DNA of 64,000 bases from Tipula vernalis (lineage: Eukaryota; Arthropoda; Insecta; Diptera; Tipulidae). Below, piece by piece: positions 1 through 11,281 of the stretch; position 1 is the stretch's first letter; each line of letters opens with the position of its first letter. The stretch lies in the NCBI GenBank assembly GCA_958295665.1, contig OY282559.1:264840057-264904056 (forward strand), written 5' to 3'. Below the pieces are notes generated by a model. The model was given only the letters and a program-made list of their open reading frames with translations. It was not told the origin of the DNA and did not search any database. Both the position numbers and the translations under genes were made by a program.

Positions 1-322
1 GGTTACTTGAGCACTTTAAATGGAATACCCCAAAACATATTTGACAGTATGCCTTGGTGTATTTGTCGGCTTGTTCGCAGACTTGGCAAACTACTGCTCC
101 TTTTGTCCAGTACTCGAAAGGCCTCTGAGTTGATGAATTTTGTGGTTCCCGTGACATTAATCCACTCTTCGGGTGCACGGTTTCGTTAAAATTTTGTTGA
201 TCCTCGTTGTGAGACATTCCCGGTTGGAATTTATTTTGTGGTCTTCGAGCTATCTGGTTCTCAACCGCTTCGTTGTTGGTTTCGCCTAACTGTTTCCTTG
301 ATCTCAGATTTCTCGTGCTCAT
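1..322 (-). CDS. BEL/Pao polyprotein N-terminus with PHD-like finger (partial)
   Basis: The minus-strand frame starts at ATG 322 and stays open for 107 codons to the window edge. The first 70 or so residues are polar and rich in Q, N and R. Near residues 85-105 comes a Cys pattern (VCQVC, then YCQIC, then FHLKC), which looks like the first part of a PHD-type zinc finger. It lies downstream of an LTR on the same strand, so I read it as the start of a gag-pol polyprotein. The zinc finger is visible; the family assignment is inference. It is partial at the 3' end because the window stops. Confidence 0.6.
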   Translation of the reverse strand, partial: MSTRNLRSRKQLGETNNEAVENQIARRPQNKFQPGMSHNEDQQNFNETVHPKSGLMSREPQNSSTQRPFEYWTKGAVVCQVCEQADKYTKAYCQICFGVFHLKCSSN

Positions 323-539
323 GCGACGGCTTTTTAGTCACTTCTATTCACAATTCGTGGTTTCCCGGAAATACCACGATTTAGACAGCGGTTTCTAATG
401 AGGCACACTTATTTCCGGCCAAATTTTGTAACCGTTTGTCTTGCGCGAACCATTGTCGAAGAAGCTCAAATATTTCTTCGAATTATTTACTCTCACTTTC
501 AATCCCTTGATTGATTAAAAAATAATTAAATTTTCAATT

Positions 540-1141
540 TGTAGAAACTGTGAACTCTAAAGCGACCAACTAATCTTTCGAACGTATAATAAATACAATA
601 ACTCAAACCACTTGACGGTCTATATATATTTATTAAACTAAAACGTTGAAAATTTAATTAGTTTTCGCCGGTTCAAATTTTCTAAATGTGTCTAACTAAT
701 AAAAACAAGACAAAACCGTACGCCTAATTTCAGCTACTACGGTTTCCTTAAAATTATAAACTTGTTGCTCACTATCACAATACTTGTTGCTCACAATTCT
801 TGATTTAGCACTGGGTCGGTAACGTGGGCTGCGGTAAAGTCTCACCTCCGCAATAGATCTCTTAGAGATGAGCCAATCTTGGTAGGTGCCGAGATCCTTA
901 TTTATGATGATGAATCCTTGTCGAAGAGTAAAAAAATCTTCGAAAAGAATTCGAAAACCCCACAAAAAGGAAAGCCATTATTAAAAATCACTGTCATTCA
1001 ACTTTGCACTTGCACTTGCCTCTTTCTATAATAATGATTGAAAGTGATTTTATTCCGTATTATGCAAGCGCTTTTATCCTATAATGCATAAACTTTTTTC
1101 TGTATTGCTTACGTCTGGGCCCACATTAAGAGGTTCTTACA
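540..1141 (-). repeat. 5' LTR of the BEL/Pao element
   Basis: Read on the minus strand the block begins TGTAAGAACC at 1141 and ends TTTCTACA at 540, giving TGT...ACA termini and about 602 bp. An AATAAA-like signal lies near its end (about 630). An alternative boundary near 569 is possible because TGGTCGC (562-568) could be the start of a primer-binding site. Only one copy is in the window, so the limits are not confirmed by comparison. Confidence 0.5.
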
Positions 1142-1390
1142 ATTTGTCGAAAAAAAAAATTGATAAAGAAACGCAAAAAAATGTTATCCTTGCACAGTGG
1201 AGAACTCATAAAATTGAATAGCCTAAATAAACTTGAACGGTGGGGCGCGCCGAAGCCCTTTTAAAGGCCTAAATAATTTAAATACAAGTAAAATCATTCA
1301 CTATATGCTATAATAGTATACAAAGTTACCATTCTATATTTAAACGGTGTGTAAACGGGCTCATTTGACAATTAATTTTAATTTTTCTAC

Positions 1391-1738
1391 AGGCGTGTTT
1401 TAGTATTCGTGTCTGCTCTGGATCGCGATAGTAATTATTCCAATTTAGTTAAATTAAAATCAAATGTTGTCAATTTTTTAAATTAAATCAGGTAGATCCA
1501 AATCATTTCTACATTCAACAAAAACCATCCACAAAAAATCATAGTTAGATTGCTTGTTCTACTCTTGTTCTGGATAAACTCTCTAATTGGAGAGATTGTA
1601 GAGAACCAGCATATTGCATATTGCATAAAAACTAAATAATTTTTTGAGTAGAATTTTTTTGTTAAATGTAGAACATGAAAAACTGCCATCGTGATCTAGA
1701 GCAGACACTTGAGCAGACATGAATACTAAAACACGCCT
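1391..1738. mobile_element. MITE with about 30-bp terminal inverted repeats
   Basis: The left end (1391-1430) reads AGGCGTGTTTTAGTATTCGT and on into GTCTGCTCT; the right end (1687-1738) is the same sequence inverted with one mismatch in the outer 28 bp and a small insertion further in. The outer bases are flanked on both sides by TAC, a possible 3-bp target duplication. There is no coding capacity inside 348 bp. The superfamily is not resolved; a 3-bp duplication would fit PIF/Harbinger, but TAC is not its usual target. Confidence 0.7.
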
Positions 1739-2114
1739 TACTCGTATATCGCTTCCGTGCATTCTATAATCGAGCTGAATCTATTTATATAAGTGGAACT
1801 AAGCTACAAATACAATAAGCAGAGAGCATTTCTTTAATATTTGGTTTCACTTCGACGAAATAGACAAACCCAAAGTGGCTTTTTCAATAAAGCTTAACAG
1901 GGTTAAGATGGTTGAACGACAACCGCTTACATCTAAATTCTACCTGTTTGAAATACCACATGTCGACCACATTCAATTGTAATAATACACAATAAGAAAT
2001 TATTTTCTATATTTTTTAGTCGAAACATTAACCTCTTAAAATTAACAATTTTGATTGTGAAATGTTTTTCTTTGCTACTCACTTAGAATGTGTAGGTATT
2101 TCACGACTGGCAGG

Positions 2115-2515
2115 CAAGGCTGGACAAATTACTTTACGCTGAGTAATTAAAATACTTTTACGAATTACAGCAAACTCGGTAATCAAATACAAATTACAAT
2201 TACTTTGCATTTGTAAATTGATAAATTTGATTTTACAAAATTCGTTTAGTAAAAATCCGTATCATTAAAAAAACGATCATTAACATTAGGTTCTATACTG
2301 ATGGCTCTGGAACCAAATCCGAATAAGCCTTGTAAAAATGTAAAAAAGAAATTATAAAAACTGATGTAACTAAAATACAAATTACAATTATTATTACTTA
2401 TAATTAAAATACAAGATACTGTTACTTTGAAAACTAGTAATTAAAATACAAGTTACAAATTGTAATTTGTATTTTCATTACGTAATTCAAATACGTGTAT
2501 TTCGTTACTGCCTTT
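2115..2515. mobile_element. hAT-like MITE with 8-bp target duplication
   Basis: The 401-bp block is flanked by perfect direct repeats CTGGCAGG at 2107-2114 and 2516-2523. Its ends are short imperfect inverted repeats (CAAGGCTGG left, AAAGGCAGT right on the reverse strand). The inside is made of degenerate palindromic AATTACAAATAC-like motifs. An 8-bp duplication with CA-starting ends is typical of hAT transposons; no transposase is present. Confidence 0.65.
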
Positions 2516-2523
2516 CTGGCAGG

Positions 2524-3889
2524 AAATATCAAAATGGTACAGTATGCATTTTATTATCATTAAACTAGTTTATTGAATTTGCCGCAAGCCCGCAATGCAA
2601 TCATAATATTCTAACTAATTAATTATTACTTTTGGAAGTTTAAAAGGAAAGCATAACGGTTCAGCTTGAAAAAATTATTTACTCTTCATTTGAACAAAAT
2701 CTAAAATCCATTGCAACTAGCCAATAGAAGACGTTTCTTTTCTGTTGTACCATTATTAAATATAAAACAAAGCACAATTATGTTTCAAAGAAAAGTAGAA
2801 ATTTTATCATTCCTAATTAACCTAATTTCATTATCTTTTATCATAATTCCATACATATGGAACTCACCATATCGTTTACAGTAATGTTATGTAATCTATT
2901 TATATAATAAAAAACACTTTCAGTTTAATATCCACGATAAAAGCAGACAAAACACCCATATAATTTTAGAACAGAGAACCGAATCGAAGCAAAACAGTAT
3001 TACAAAAAATGTCTGTGGATTTGGATTGTATATTGTTACAAACTTGTAGTTCAGTTTTTTCCCCAATTAAATTTTTATGACGGTTCACGGTTTATATTGA
3101 AATTAAAAATCTGGAACAATTTAAGTAAAACGACAATAAAGTAACACATACATATGGCATATGCCAGCAATAAAACTAACATTAATTACAAGAAGGCCAA
3201 TACAAATAAAATTTAGGCGCGCAGCATAAATTTTTAGTAGCCCAACATAGCACATATTACTCGGGATTGTGCCATTAGGTATGCTCGTAAAAAAAACAAA
3301 AAAAAAAAAATTAAAAAATGTTTTGTATGTTTAATTTTGTCTAATAAAAACTAACTAAAATAATAGATGTAATAAAAATAATTTTTTTACATTAATTTAT
3401 AAATTAAAAAAGACAATAATTGTCTATGTATTGGGCTATAATTTTTATTTGTCGTTATTTAATATTTATTATTGTGTATTATTTCATAAATCGATTTTTT
3501 TTTCTAGCCGGAATTCATTTTACCTACAGAAACAGTAGGGTTGTTGTATAATAAATTATTATGGTTCTCTGTTCTATTCTGTGATTAAAATAAATTTTTA
3601 TTGCTTTAATTTTTGTCACGTTTGAAAATATGCTTGAACTATTTTATTTAATTGGCGTAATTACAATTATTGGCATGATAATTAAAGACCGATTGTAATG
3701 TTTTGAAAACAGAAAGACAACCATTGTTGGTAAATGTATATTGGATTTAAGGTATACATTTGAGGTATATACAGCGTTAAAATTTTTATTAAAATTCCTC
3801 AAGCTGGGAAATTTCGTCCTAAAATTTACTCGAATAAAATGTTAATCCAAAACGTTAGGTCAAAACAAAATCAGATTTTAATCTTAGGT
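2524..3889. other. A+T-rich stretch, nothing recognised
   Basis: Long A and T runs (for example 3291-3316) but no frame, repeat or RNA gene that I can support. Confidence 0.6.
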
Positions 3890-4058
3890 AGTCAAAAGTC
3901 AAGTCAAAAATCAAGCCAAAAGTCAAGTTAAAAGTCAAGTCAAAAGTCAAGCCAAAAACCAAGTCAAAAGTTAAGTCAAAAGTCAAGTAAAAAGTTAAGT
4001 CAATTCAAGTCAAAAGTTAAGTCAAAAGTCCAGTTAAAAATCAAATCAAAAGTCAACC
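3890..4058. repeat. 12-bp minisatellite, about 14 units
   Basis: Degenerate tandem copies of AAAAGTCAAGTC run without interruption, with C/T changes and one shortened unit near 4001-4010. Confidence 0.85.
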
Positions 4059-5490
4059 AATTATTTTAGGAAACTCAACAGAAAAAGATGAGGGCATGCT
4101 CTTACGATTGATGAGAAGTACGGTAGTCAAGTGAGTTGATCTCAGTGTTTCGTTACATTAACACAAATATGTTTGATGTCCTTAAATGTCATTAGGGTTA
4201 GGTACTGTACTGCAAGAGGGTAAGAAATACATAATCCAAATTGCCCAACTCCCCTACAAATTTGATAAAAATATTTGACATGGTACTTTATAGGATACCC
4301 ACAACAGACCCTAGCCACGTAGAATTGGATTATCCACAATTAAAGCTAACAATCTGCCATGAGAATAATTCTAATTAAGAATATGAAAGCACCGATTGAC
4401 AGACAAATCTTCACCTTTTTTAGTAGAGTTAGATGAAAACAAGGGAAGTTAACCAAATATTAATGTTTATGACTACGGACCATTTTTGTGTCTAGGCTTG
4501 GTTCTAGTGGACCGCCACCCAAACCTAACCTAACCAAATATTAGAATACAATTGAGGAACGATATGATTATCTGGGACGTCCATTAATAATAAAGCCTCT
4601 TTGAATTTCAAATTGGAGAAGTAGAATAATTTCAAACCTGCAAACAAATCATAGTTAATAATAAACAAACATTTTTAGAACAAAATGAAATTCTCGAGTA
4701 CCATAATCTCGAAACAAAACTAGATTTTATCCCTTTTTCCGTTGACTTTACCTTAAAAAAATTACAATTAGACATTACAATTAGCATTTAAAATTTTAAA
4801 ATTATAGGTTAGAATTTAGTGTGAGATTTTTTTTTTTTTTTGACTACTGAGAACAATTAAGTATTGTATAAAATTAAGGTTTTATAAAATAAAAAATTAA
4901 TTAAAGATATGTACGTATTTTCAGTTTTAACCGTGTCTGAGTGGTCTATTCCCATTTAGCTAACGTCAGAAAAAGTAGATTTTTCGACATTTTTCCAAGT
5001 CACTTTGTCTTAAATTCCCAATTCTTGCCTTTTCATAATTATTTTAAATTCTATTACTTAAATGTCTGCTATAAAACTCCAAAAAAAAGTTATAAGAACA
5101 ATACAGTATCAAAAAATTTGATGGAATTCCAAAATTCCAATCAAAAAGAGCTACCTAATCTACAAAGAAAGAGCTACATAATCAAAATAATGTGAGTGAC
5201 ACAAATAATAGAATTGAACAAAACATTGAAAATGAAGTGAATCAAAATGTATGTACCACAAGAAGCATTAGTGCAAAAAGGAATTTAACCTCACGCTACG
5301 GTAACATCAAAAAGAAAGAAAACCAAAATCTCCAGATGAGGCTGTCCCAACCCTAAAGAGCGTAAAGCTAGATCCATTCGGAATATCATCTGGTAACCGA
5401 TTCAAAGTTCTATGAAATATGGTGATAAGGGGGAGAACGAGAGCCAAAAGAAAGACCTTATTCAATCTACGTAATAAAGGAACCAAAACT
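4059..5490. other. A+T-rich stretch, nothing recognised
   Basis: Frames of 65-95 codons occur on both strands but show no family resemblance and look like chance openings. Two and a half CCTAA units near 4530 are too few to be telomeric. Confidence 0.55.
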
Positions 5491-5512
5491 ATTATTGACG
5501 GGTCCCCCGGTA

Positions 5513-5727
5513 CGTCATATTTCAAAACGGCATATTTCAAAACAACATATGGTATACTACGACATATTTCAAAATGGCATATTTTATAAGGCACACTATG
5601 ACATATTTCAAAATGGCATATTTGAAAACGGCATGTGGTACACTAAGGCATATGGTACATTATGGTATATTTGAAAATGGCATATGGTACATAAGGGCAT
5701 AAGGTACACTACGACATACCTTGTGCC
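5513..5727 (+). repeat. Left arm of foldback-like element
   Basis: About 13 degenerate units alternate between CATATTTCAAAAYGG and CATATGGTACACTAAGG forms. The same units appear in reverse complement at 7188-7473. Confidence 0.8.
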
Positions 5728-5989
5728 ATCTATTTGCAAATAATTTTATTTAATAAAAATAACCTCTAAACGATATTAGCAAGCAACAAACAAGCTAAAG
5801 GGCTAATTCACGTATTTTTAATTTTAAAATTAGATTTAATTAAAATTAGATTTACATACGCATTTATTTCCATTGGAAGAATAAATTTAATTTTATTAAG
5901 TGAAGGGAAATTCTGTTAGGTGCAGGTTAAAGGAAAATCCGTTGAGTAAAGGCAAATTTTATTAATAAAATGGATTTCTGCATAATCGT

Positions 5990-7187
5990 TTAAGAAACAG
6001 CCAACTTCCATCCTAATTGACCATATTCTAGAATTTTATCTAAACTCCATTTTAGAACTCTATTTTCGTTGAATATGTTGAAATGACGATTGGAGAATCA
6101 CGGGTTTCATGTAGTGGACAATTTTTTAACTGAGGCGGATACAGATTTTTTCATGTTGAGTGTGTGTTTTTACATTGTTTTAGAATTTTTTCGTATAATT
6201 TAGGTCGATTTTCGTAAATAAATTGGTAGCTCTTGCATAATCTAGGCGTTAATTCGATTTTTGTCACATTTTGTTTTTTAATTTATGTATCCAGTTCAAT
6301 TTAAATTTTTACCGCGAGAGGCGTTTTCCCTAATTTTACATTCGTAAATTAGGTTAGGATTTTTTTAAAATACTTTTAAACGAGTACAAACCAGTGGTTC
6401 AAAAAAAAAAATCAGTACTAAAATATTAAAAAATCTTGAAAAAATTCGCGATTAGCCAATTATGTTGCTAAATTTTGATGTTGGTACAAAAGTGGTTCCT
6501 TCTTTAAAAAAAATGTCAATCAAAAAAACTAAACCTGAAGGGTTGGCTACAGTAAAAATATACATATTTTTACTTTAAAAATTAGATTTAATTAAAAATT
6601 ATAGATATCAAGCACTTCCCGCTTATATCTTCATTGCCAATATTTTTATTTCCGTTCGATAATAAATTTAATTGCATTAAGTGAAGGATCGAGTTGATTA
6701 TTTTCAGTTGATGACTAAAACTATTTTGGAATCAAATTTCAAGAAATAGCCAATTTCCACCCTTATTCCAGAACTTCACCTAAAACTCATTTTAGAATCC
6801 AATATCGATTAGATTTTTAAAATTTCAACATAATCGGTTAAGAAATAGCCAAGTTCCATCAAAATTGAAACATAAATATCCCAGAACTTCATCAAAAACC
6901 ATTTTAAAATCACTTCTCCATCGCAGTTGTTGAATTTTATCATCATCGGTTAAGAAATAGCAGAGTTCCATCATTATTGGCTATATTCCAGAATTTCATC
7001 TAAAACTTATTTTAGAATCCCATTTCCATTGTATATGTCGAAATACTTCATAATCTGTTGGGAAACAGCCAAGTTCCATTAAAATTGGCCATATTCCAAA
7101 ACTTTAACTTAAACTCATTTTAGAATTTCATTTTCATTGCATTTGTCAAATTTCATCATAATCGGCTAAGAAATCGCCAAGTTTTAG
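5990..7187. repeat. Loop of foldback-like element with about 110-bp degenerate repeats
   Basis: From about 6780 to 7187 a unit of roughly 110 bp recurs, with the sub-motifs CATAATCGGTTAAGAAATAG, GCCAAGTTCCATC, CATATTCCAGAA and CTCATTTTAGAATCC. A more decayed copy begins near 5980, and related sequence is seen at 6715-6800. The same unit recurs at 52735-53095 in another context. No coding frame. Confidence 0.7.
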
Positions 7188-7473
7188 AATATGCCATATT
7201 GTACCATGTGCCATATTGAAATATGCCGTCGTGTACCTTATGCCATAGTGTACCATATGCCGCAATGTACCATAAGCAGTATTGAAATATGCCGTTATGG
7301 AATATGCCATAGGGTTCCTTATGCCGTAGTGTACCATATGTCATTTTAAAATTTGCTGTTTTGAAATATGCCATAGTGTACCATATGCCATAGCGTACCA
7401 TATGCCAGTTTGAAACATGCCATTTTGATGCCACATGTCGTTTTGAAATACTATATGCCGTTTTGAAATATGC
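7188..7473 (-). repeat. Right arm of foldback-like element
   Basis: Degenerate units ATATGCCATAGTGTACC and TTTGAAATATGCCAT repeat about 18 times and are the reverse complement of the left-arm units. Apparent minus-strand frames here arise because the units contain few stop codons. Confidence 0.8.
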
Positions 7474-7794
7474 CAGGTTGAACGGACTCCATTATTGACA
7501 ACGGTAAAAGATAAAATATGTGAGAACTTTTTCATTGTCCACTGTTAATCTGTCATCGTCTTATAATTATTTTATAATAAAATGTACAAATAAGTTTTGA
7601 GAGTTTTGTAACTTTATGCTTGTTAAAGCGTCATCATTTCCCTCTAAAAATAATTATGTGTCATTTTGCTGAATCCACCATCTCAACATATTTTGTGTGC
7701 TCTTGTCAACCTTCGTGCTAATAAAACACAATTTGCGGGAAGCGCTGTCTTTTTGTTTTAATTTGAAGAAAAGTGCAGTTTATGGACATCGATT

Positions 7795-7965
7795 GCTATG
7801 TGAAGTGGCGATTTTGACACCAGTGACAAAGAACGCGAAGGGAGGCTAGTCAAGTTTGAAGACGCTGAGTTGGAGGCGTTATAGGACCAAGGTTCATGCC
7901 AAACTCAAGAGGAGTTCTTTGAAACTTTGGCAAGCCATCTCATCGAAAAAAAAATATCGCAACAA
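7795..7965 (+). pseudogene. mariner transposase relic (DNA-binding region)
   Basis: The plus strand can be read as SGDFDTSDKE, then KFEDAELEAL, then QGSCQTQEEF and LIEK, with a stop codon inside (7880-7885). These are the signature linker and second helix-turn-helix of mariner transposases. About ten bases seem to be missing at 7935 before a QAIS-like remnant. No catalytic domain follows. It may be one half of an element whose other half is at 11905-12030. Confidence 0.7.
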
Positions 7966-8461
7966 AAATGTGGAAGTAATTTTGTCACAATCTAATATTA
8001 TATCTATCAAAAATATCGTAGCATAAATATTTCTAAGACAAAAAAATGTACGATGAAATGCGCCTTATCATTTTATTTGACAAAATTCAAATTGGTATTC
8101 ATTCCGAAATCGTGTCCCCGTTGAATTTCGAAAAAAAATCACGGCTAAACATGTGACTCAAAACATTTTTGATTTACGACAATTATTTTGTAATTTACGT
8201 TAGACACTGGGCCTTAAATTAAAAAATCACAATCACCAAACAAACAACAATTTTTGTTATGTCAACTAGAACTTTAAAAATAAAATTTAGCGAGGATTCC
8301 ATTAGCGTGGTGCTAAACCCAAACTAAAAAATATTATTGGATTTTGAAAACCACGTACACAGCGGGTATTCACGAATACCAAAGTGGTATAGTATTCATG
8401 GCATTATTGTTGTAAATGGTCAAATAAATGTGCCTATAAAGTCACATGTTCCTCGCTTGCA

Positions 8462-8664
8462 ACTTTTATGTATTTTTTCTTATTAAATAATTTACACAAC
8501 ACATTTAATTTTTTACTTATTTATTTTTAATATAATCTATGACTGACGATCTTCTTCTGCCTGGAACTCATTTATCTTTTTTCGGTTTTTAACGTTCCCG
8601 TATCCATGTATGTATATCATCGACTGTCCATGCCAAAGACAAGTTACAATCTTCTCTTATCTAC
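8462..8664 (-). repeat. 3' LTR of the Mag-type element, 5'-truncated
   Basis: It matches the 5' LTR with about ten differences, but lacks its first 16-27 bases, lost together with the integrase-coding part of pol. Confidence 0.8.
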
Positions 8665-10178
8665 AAGCCTAGCTATTGCTACGGACGGAGTACACTTTTT
8701 TGGGTTAAATATTACCTGCAGGCTTTGATGGTCAGTGCAAATCAGGAATTTTTTTCCTAACAAATATTTTTCAAATTTTTTAACGCCGAAGATTACTGCT
8801 AGTGCCTCCCTATGAAGCTGTGAGTAATTTCTTTCAGCTGAGGAGAGCGTGCTTGACGCGAACATTACTGGTTTTTCAACTCCGTCTACCAAATGTGACA
8901 ATACGCAACCCACTCCATATGGACTAGCATCGGTTGTTAAAATTATTGGTTTCAGCGGATCCAAAATGCTACTGTTTAATATTAATCGCTTACAATTTTC
9001 AAAAACAACCTGACAATTTTCTGACCATACAAATGGAACATCTTGATGTAGAAGATTATACAAGATATGTAATTTCGAGGACAAGTTGGGTAAAAAACGC
9101 CCATAATAATTCAAAAGGCCTAAAAATGACTGAAGTTGTTGAATGTTTTGTGGTGGAGGCGCATTAACTATAGCGTCGAATTTTGTTCCGTCTGGTCTTA
9201 TTCCATCACCCGAAATAATATGACCAAGGTATTTGACTGAGTTTTGAAGGAATTTACATTTCGATATATTTATCCGAACATTATGTTCGTTCAACTTCTT
9301 CAAAACTTCAAATAGATTTTTCTTACATTCTTCCCTTGAAGATCCACCTACTAAAATGTCATCCAAATAACATTTAACATTTTTCATATAATTTAAAATT
9401 TGATCGATTACACCTTGAAAAACTGACGATGCTGATGAAACCCAAAAAGGGAGTCTGGTATATTTAAACAGATCTTTATGTGTATTTATGGTCATATACT
9501 CTTGAGACTTTTCACTCAATAACAATTGCTGATAAGCACCAGTGAGATCAACTACGCAAAAGACTTTACGCCCCGATAAACTGGCAAAAATATCCTCACT
9601 TTTAGGCAGTGATAGTGCTCGGTCAGAACAAACCGATTAATAGTGACCTTGCAATCTATGCATAGTCGAATTTTACCATCTTTTTTTGGTACTACCACTA
9701 CCGGACTTGCATATCTACTATGGCGAACTGGCATTAAAATATTTTGCTTGACAAGACGATTAATTTCCTCATCGACCTTATCCTTGAGACGGTACGCAAC
9801 TGAATAAGCCGCATGAAAAATCGGAATTGCATCTTCACTCAACACTATATCCGCCATATAACCTTCAATTGGGCTAGCTAAACTGTGGTCTATTATTTTA
9901 GGAAACAATCCCTTAATCTCTCCAACAATACCCATATCCTCACTTACCAGATTAACGACTCCAGAAAAAAATGTGTTTCTCCAATTTGGCCAAAAAATAT
10001 CCAACCAATCGCGTCCGACAAGAGAATTATAAGTTTTCTTCGTATTAATTGCTGTTATATTTAAATACTGCAATTTCTCCTCATGACAACGTTGAACTCC
10101 GACTGTAATTGTTCCCACAACCTCTATACAGTCACCTGAAACATTATACAAATTTTCGGAATTATTTACAAGTTTCAA
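8665..10178 (-). pseudogene. Reverse transcriptase and RNase H, Mag-type element
   Basis: The first frame (10178-9552) carries the end of protease (LVGRDWLD) and the RT fingers (VVVVPKKDGKIRLCIDCK). A frameshift near 9605 leads into the main RT frame, which reads VVDLTGAYQQLLL, then the catalytic box CYLDDILVGG near 9375-9345, then LGHIISGDGI. RNase H follows with its acidic residues in TTDASPYG, REALAVIF and CTDHQSLQ. The frame stops at RLVDKRRL beside the LTR. The RT core motifs are intact, but the frameshift and the missing integrase make it a relic. Confidence 0.85.
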
Positions 10179-10223
10179 ATTACTAAAATTATTTAAGTAC
10201 TCATCCTTAGATAATACAGTTCA

Positions 10224-10943
10224 CTATGCATCCGTATCGACTTCAAAAATTATGTTTTTGCCTTCTACGATGAAATTTACTAAAACTGATTTATTTTTCG
10301 AGGATATACTATTTATGATTTTCAGTTGTTTTGAATCCGAACTATTCCAACAAACGGTTGAAGTATGACCAATTTGATTACGTCTAAAACATCTCCAATT
10401 ACGCGCTGGACAATTTTCATCCCTATGTCTGCCAGAACTTCCACATGTTTTGCATCGATTCATTGTAGCTTGATAATTATGATTGTTTTTGCTGTTAATA
10501 CTTTTATTTTGGTAGAACCGTGGACTTGGACTATACGATTGTTTCTATGATATGAGTAATAATGTCTCGATGATCGATATTGATTTGGTGATCTTCCACG
10601 AAATTGTTGGTTAAAGTTGTTGTTTGTGGTCGCCATTTTACTAACTGTTGCTAAAGTCGGCTGACTTTCTGATAACGCCATTTCCAAACTCAAGGCCAAT
10701 TCACATGCGGCATCAAAACTGTCTTCGTTTTCCTTTGTATTTAAAAAAGCTTGAAAAATTTTTGTATTCCGAATACATCATAAGAGTTTCGTATAGGCCC
10801 GCACCAATAACCGTAATGAACGTTGCCATTTTTTTATCGTCTTCCACTTTATTAGCGATAAAAAATTGATTAAGCCTATCTTCATAAGCCAACCAGCTGG
10901 TTCCTTCCACATATTGCTCAATTTTTCCGACCATTTTATGCAC
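10224..10943 (-). pseudogene. gag and start of protease, Mag-type element
   Basis: Three successive frames encode Gag pieces. The first (10943-10713) starts MHKMVGKIEQYVEG and contains FFIANKVEDDKKMATFITVIG, typical of Mag-lineage Gag. The second (10699-10460) is the Q/N-rich linker. The third (10463-10224) has zinc-knuckle cysteines (CKTCGSSGRHRDENC) and ends in EVDTDA, where the protease active-site DTGA has lost its Gly. A large part of Gag between the first two pieces is missing compared with the family. The gene is frameshifted and deleted and cannot make Gag. Confidence 0.75.
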
Positions 10944-11048
10944 TGCACTGCTTTATTTTTTACTTTTAGCTTGTGTTTGTATTTTTAACTATAGGAATGA
11001 TTTCCAGTTTTGCAATATATTTTTTTTTTTTATCCCATTCTCGTCGCC

Positions 11049-11281
11049 ACTTTTATGTATTTTTTCTTATTAAATAATTTACACAACACATTTAATTTTT
11101 TACTTATTTATTTTTAATATAATCTATGACTGACGATCTTCTTCTGCCTGGACCTCATTTACCTTTTTTCGGTTTTTAACGTTTCCGAATCCATGTATGT
11201 ATCATTGACTGTCCATGCCAAAACAAGTTACAATCTTCTCTTATCTACTACTCAATATTGTCTATCTACAATAATTTGTAA
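11049..11281 (-). repeat. 5' LTR of the Mag-type element
   Basis: The 11049-11255 part repeats 8462-8664 almost base for base. The start is uncertain: TGTAG at 11270 would give a conventional TG start, whereas 11281 gives the TTGCA duplication. Confidence 0.75.

Larger units (their letters stand above)
1..1141 (-). mobile_element. BEL/Pao-type LTR retrotransposon, 5' part only
   Basis: A minus-strand LTR (about 540-1141) is followed by an untranslated leader and then by the start of an open frame (322 down to the window edge) with a PHD-like zinc finger. An N-terminal PHD-type finger is known from insect BEL/Pao polyproteins, so I assign this family by inference; reverse transcriptase and integrase would lie left of the window. 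The far LTR is not visible, so no target duplication can be checked. Confidence 0.6.
5500..7490. mobile_element. Foldback-like element with tandem-repeat arms
   Basis: The block is bounded by perfect 9-bp direct repeats ATTATTGAC at 5491-5499 and 7491-7499. Both ends are long inverted repeats built from degenerate 15-16 bp units (CATATTTCAAAATGG and CATATGGTACACTAAGG types). The outer tips also match as inverted repeats (GGGTCC left, GGAGTCC right). Tandem-repeat inverted arms and a 9-bp duplication are hallmarks of Drosophila foldback (FB) elements, which are related to the Mutator-like superfamily. No transposase frame is present, so this copy would be non-autonomous. Confidence 0.75.
8462..11281 (-). 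mobile_element. Mag-type Ty3/gypsy retrotransposon, internally deleted
   Basis: Two nearly identical LTR copies (8462-8664 and 11049-11281) flank a decayed minus-strand gag-protease-RT-RNase H region. A primer-binding-like sequence GTGGCGACGAGAATGGGA follows the 5' LTR at once, as in Mag-lineage elements. The integrase is missing, and the 3' LTR is joined directly to the RNase H region. The 5-mer TTGCA occurs at 8457-8461 and 11282-11286 and is a tentative target duplication. Confidence 0.8.

Noticed and set aside
696..965. 89-residue minus-strand frame
   Set aside because: It lies wholly inside the LTR and shows no domain; long frames in LTRs occur by chance.
4525..4545. CCTAACCTAACC resembling the insect telomere repeat
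   Set aside because: Only about two and a half units; chance or a short interstitial remnant.
5513..7473. Regularly spaced short repeats that look like a CRISPR array
   Set aside because: Units are degenerate and contiguous, with no unique spacers, and form inverted arms in a eukaryotic transposon.
7146..7535. Overlapping minus-strand frames in the foldback right arm
   Set aside because: They arise from repeated 15-bp units lacking stops and have no protein-family features.
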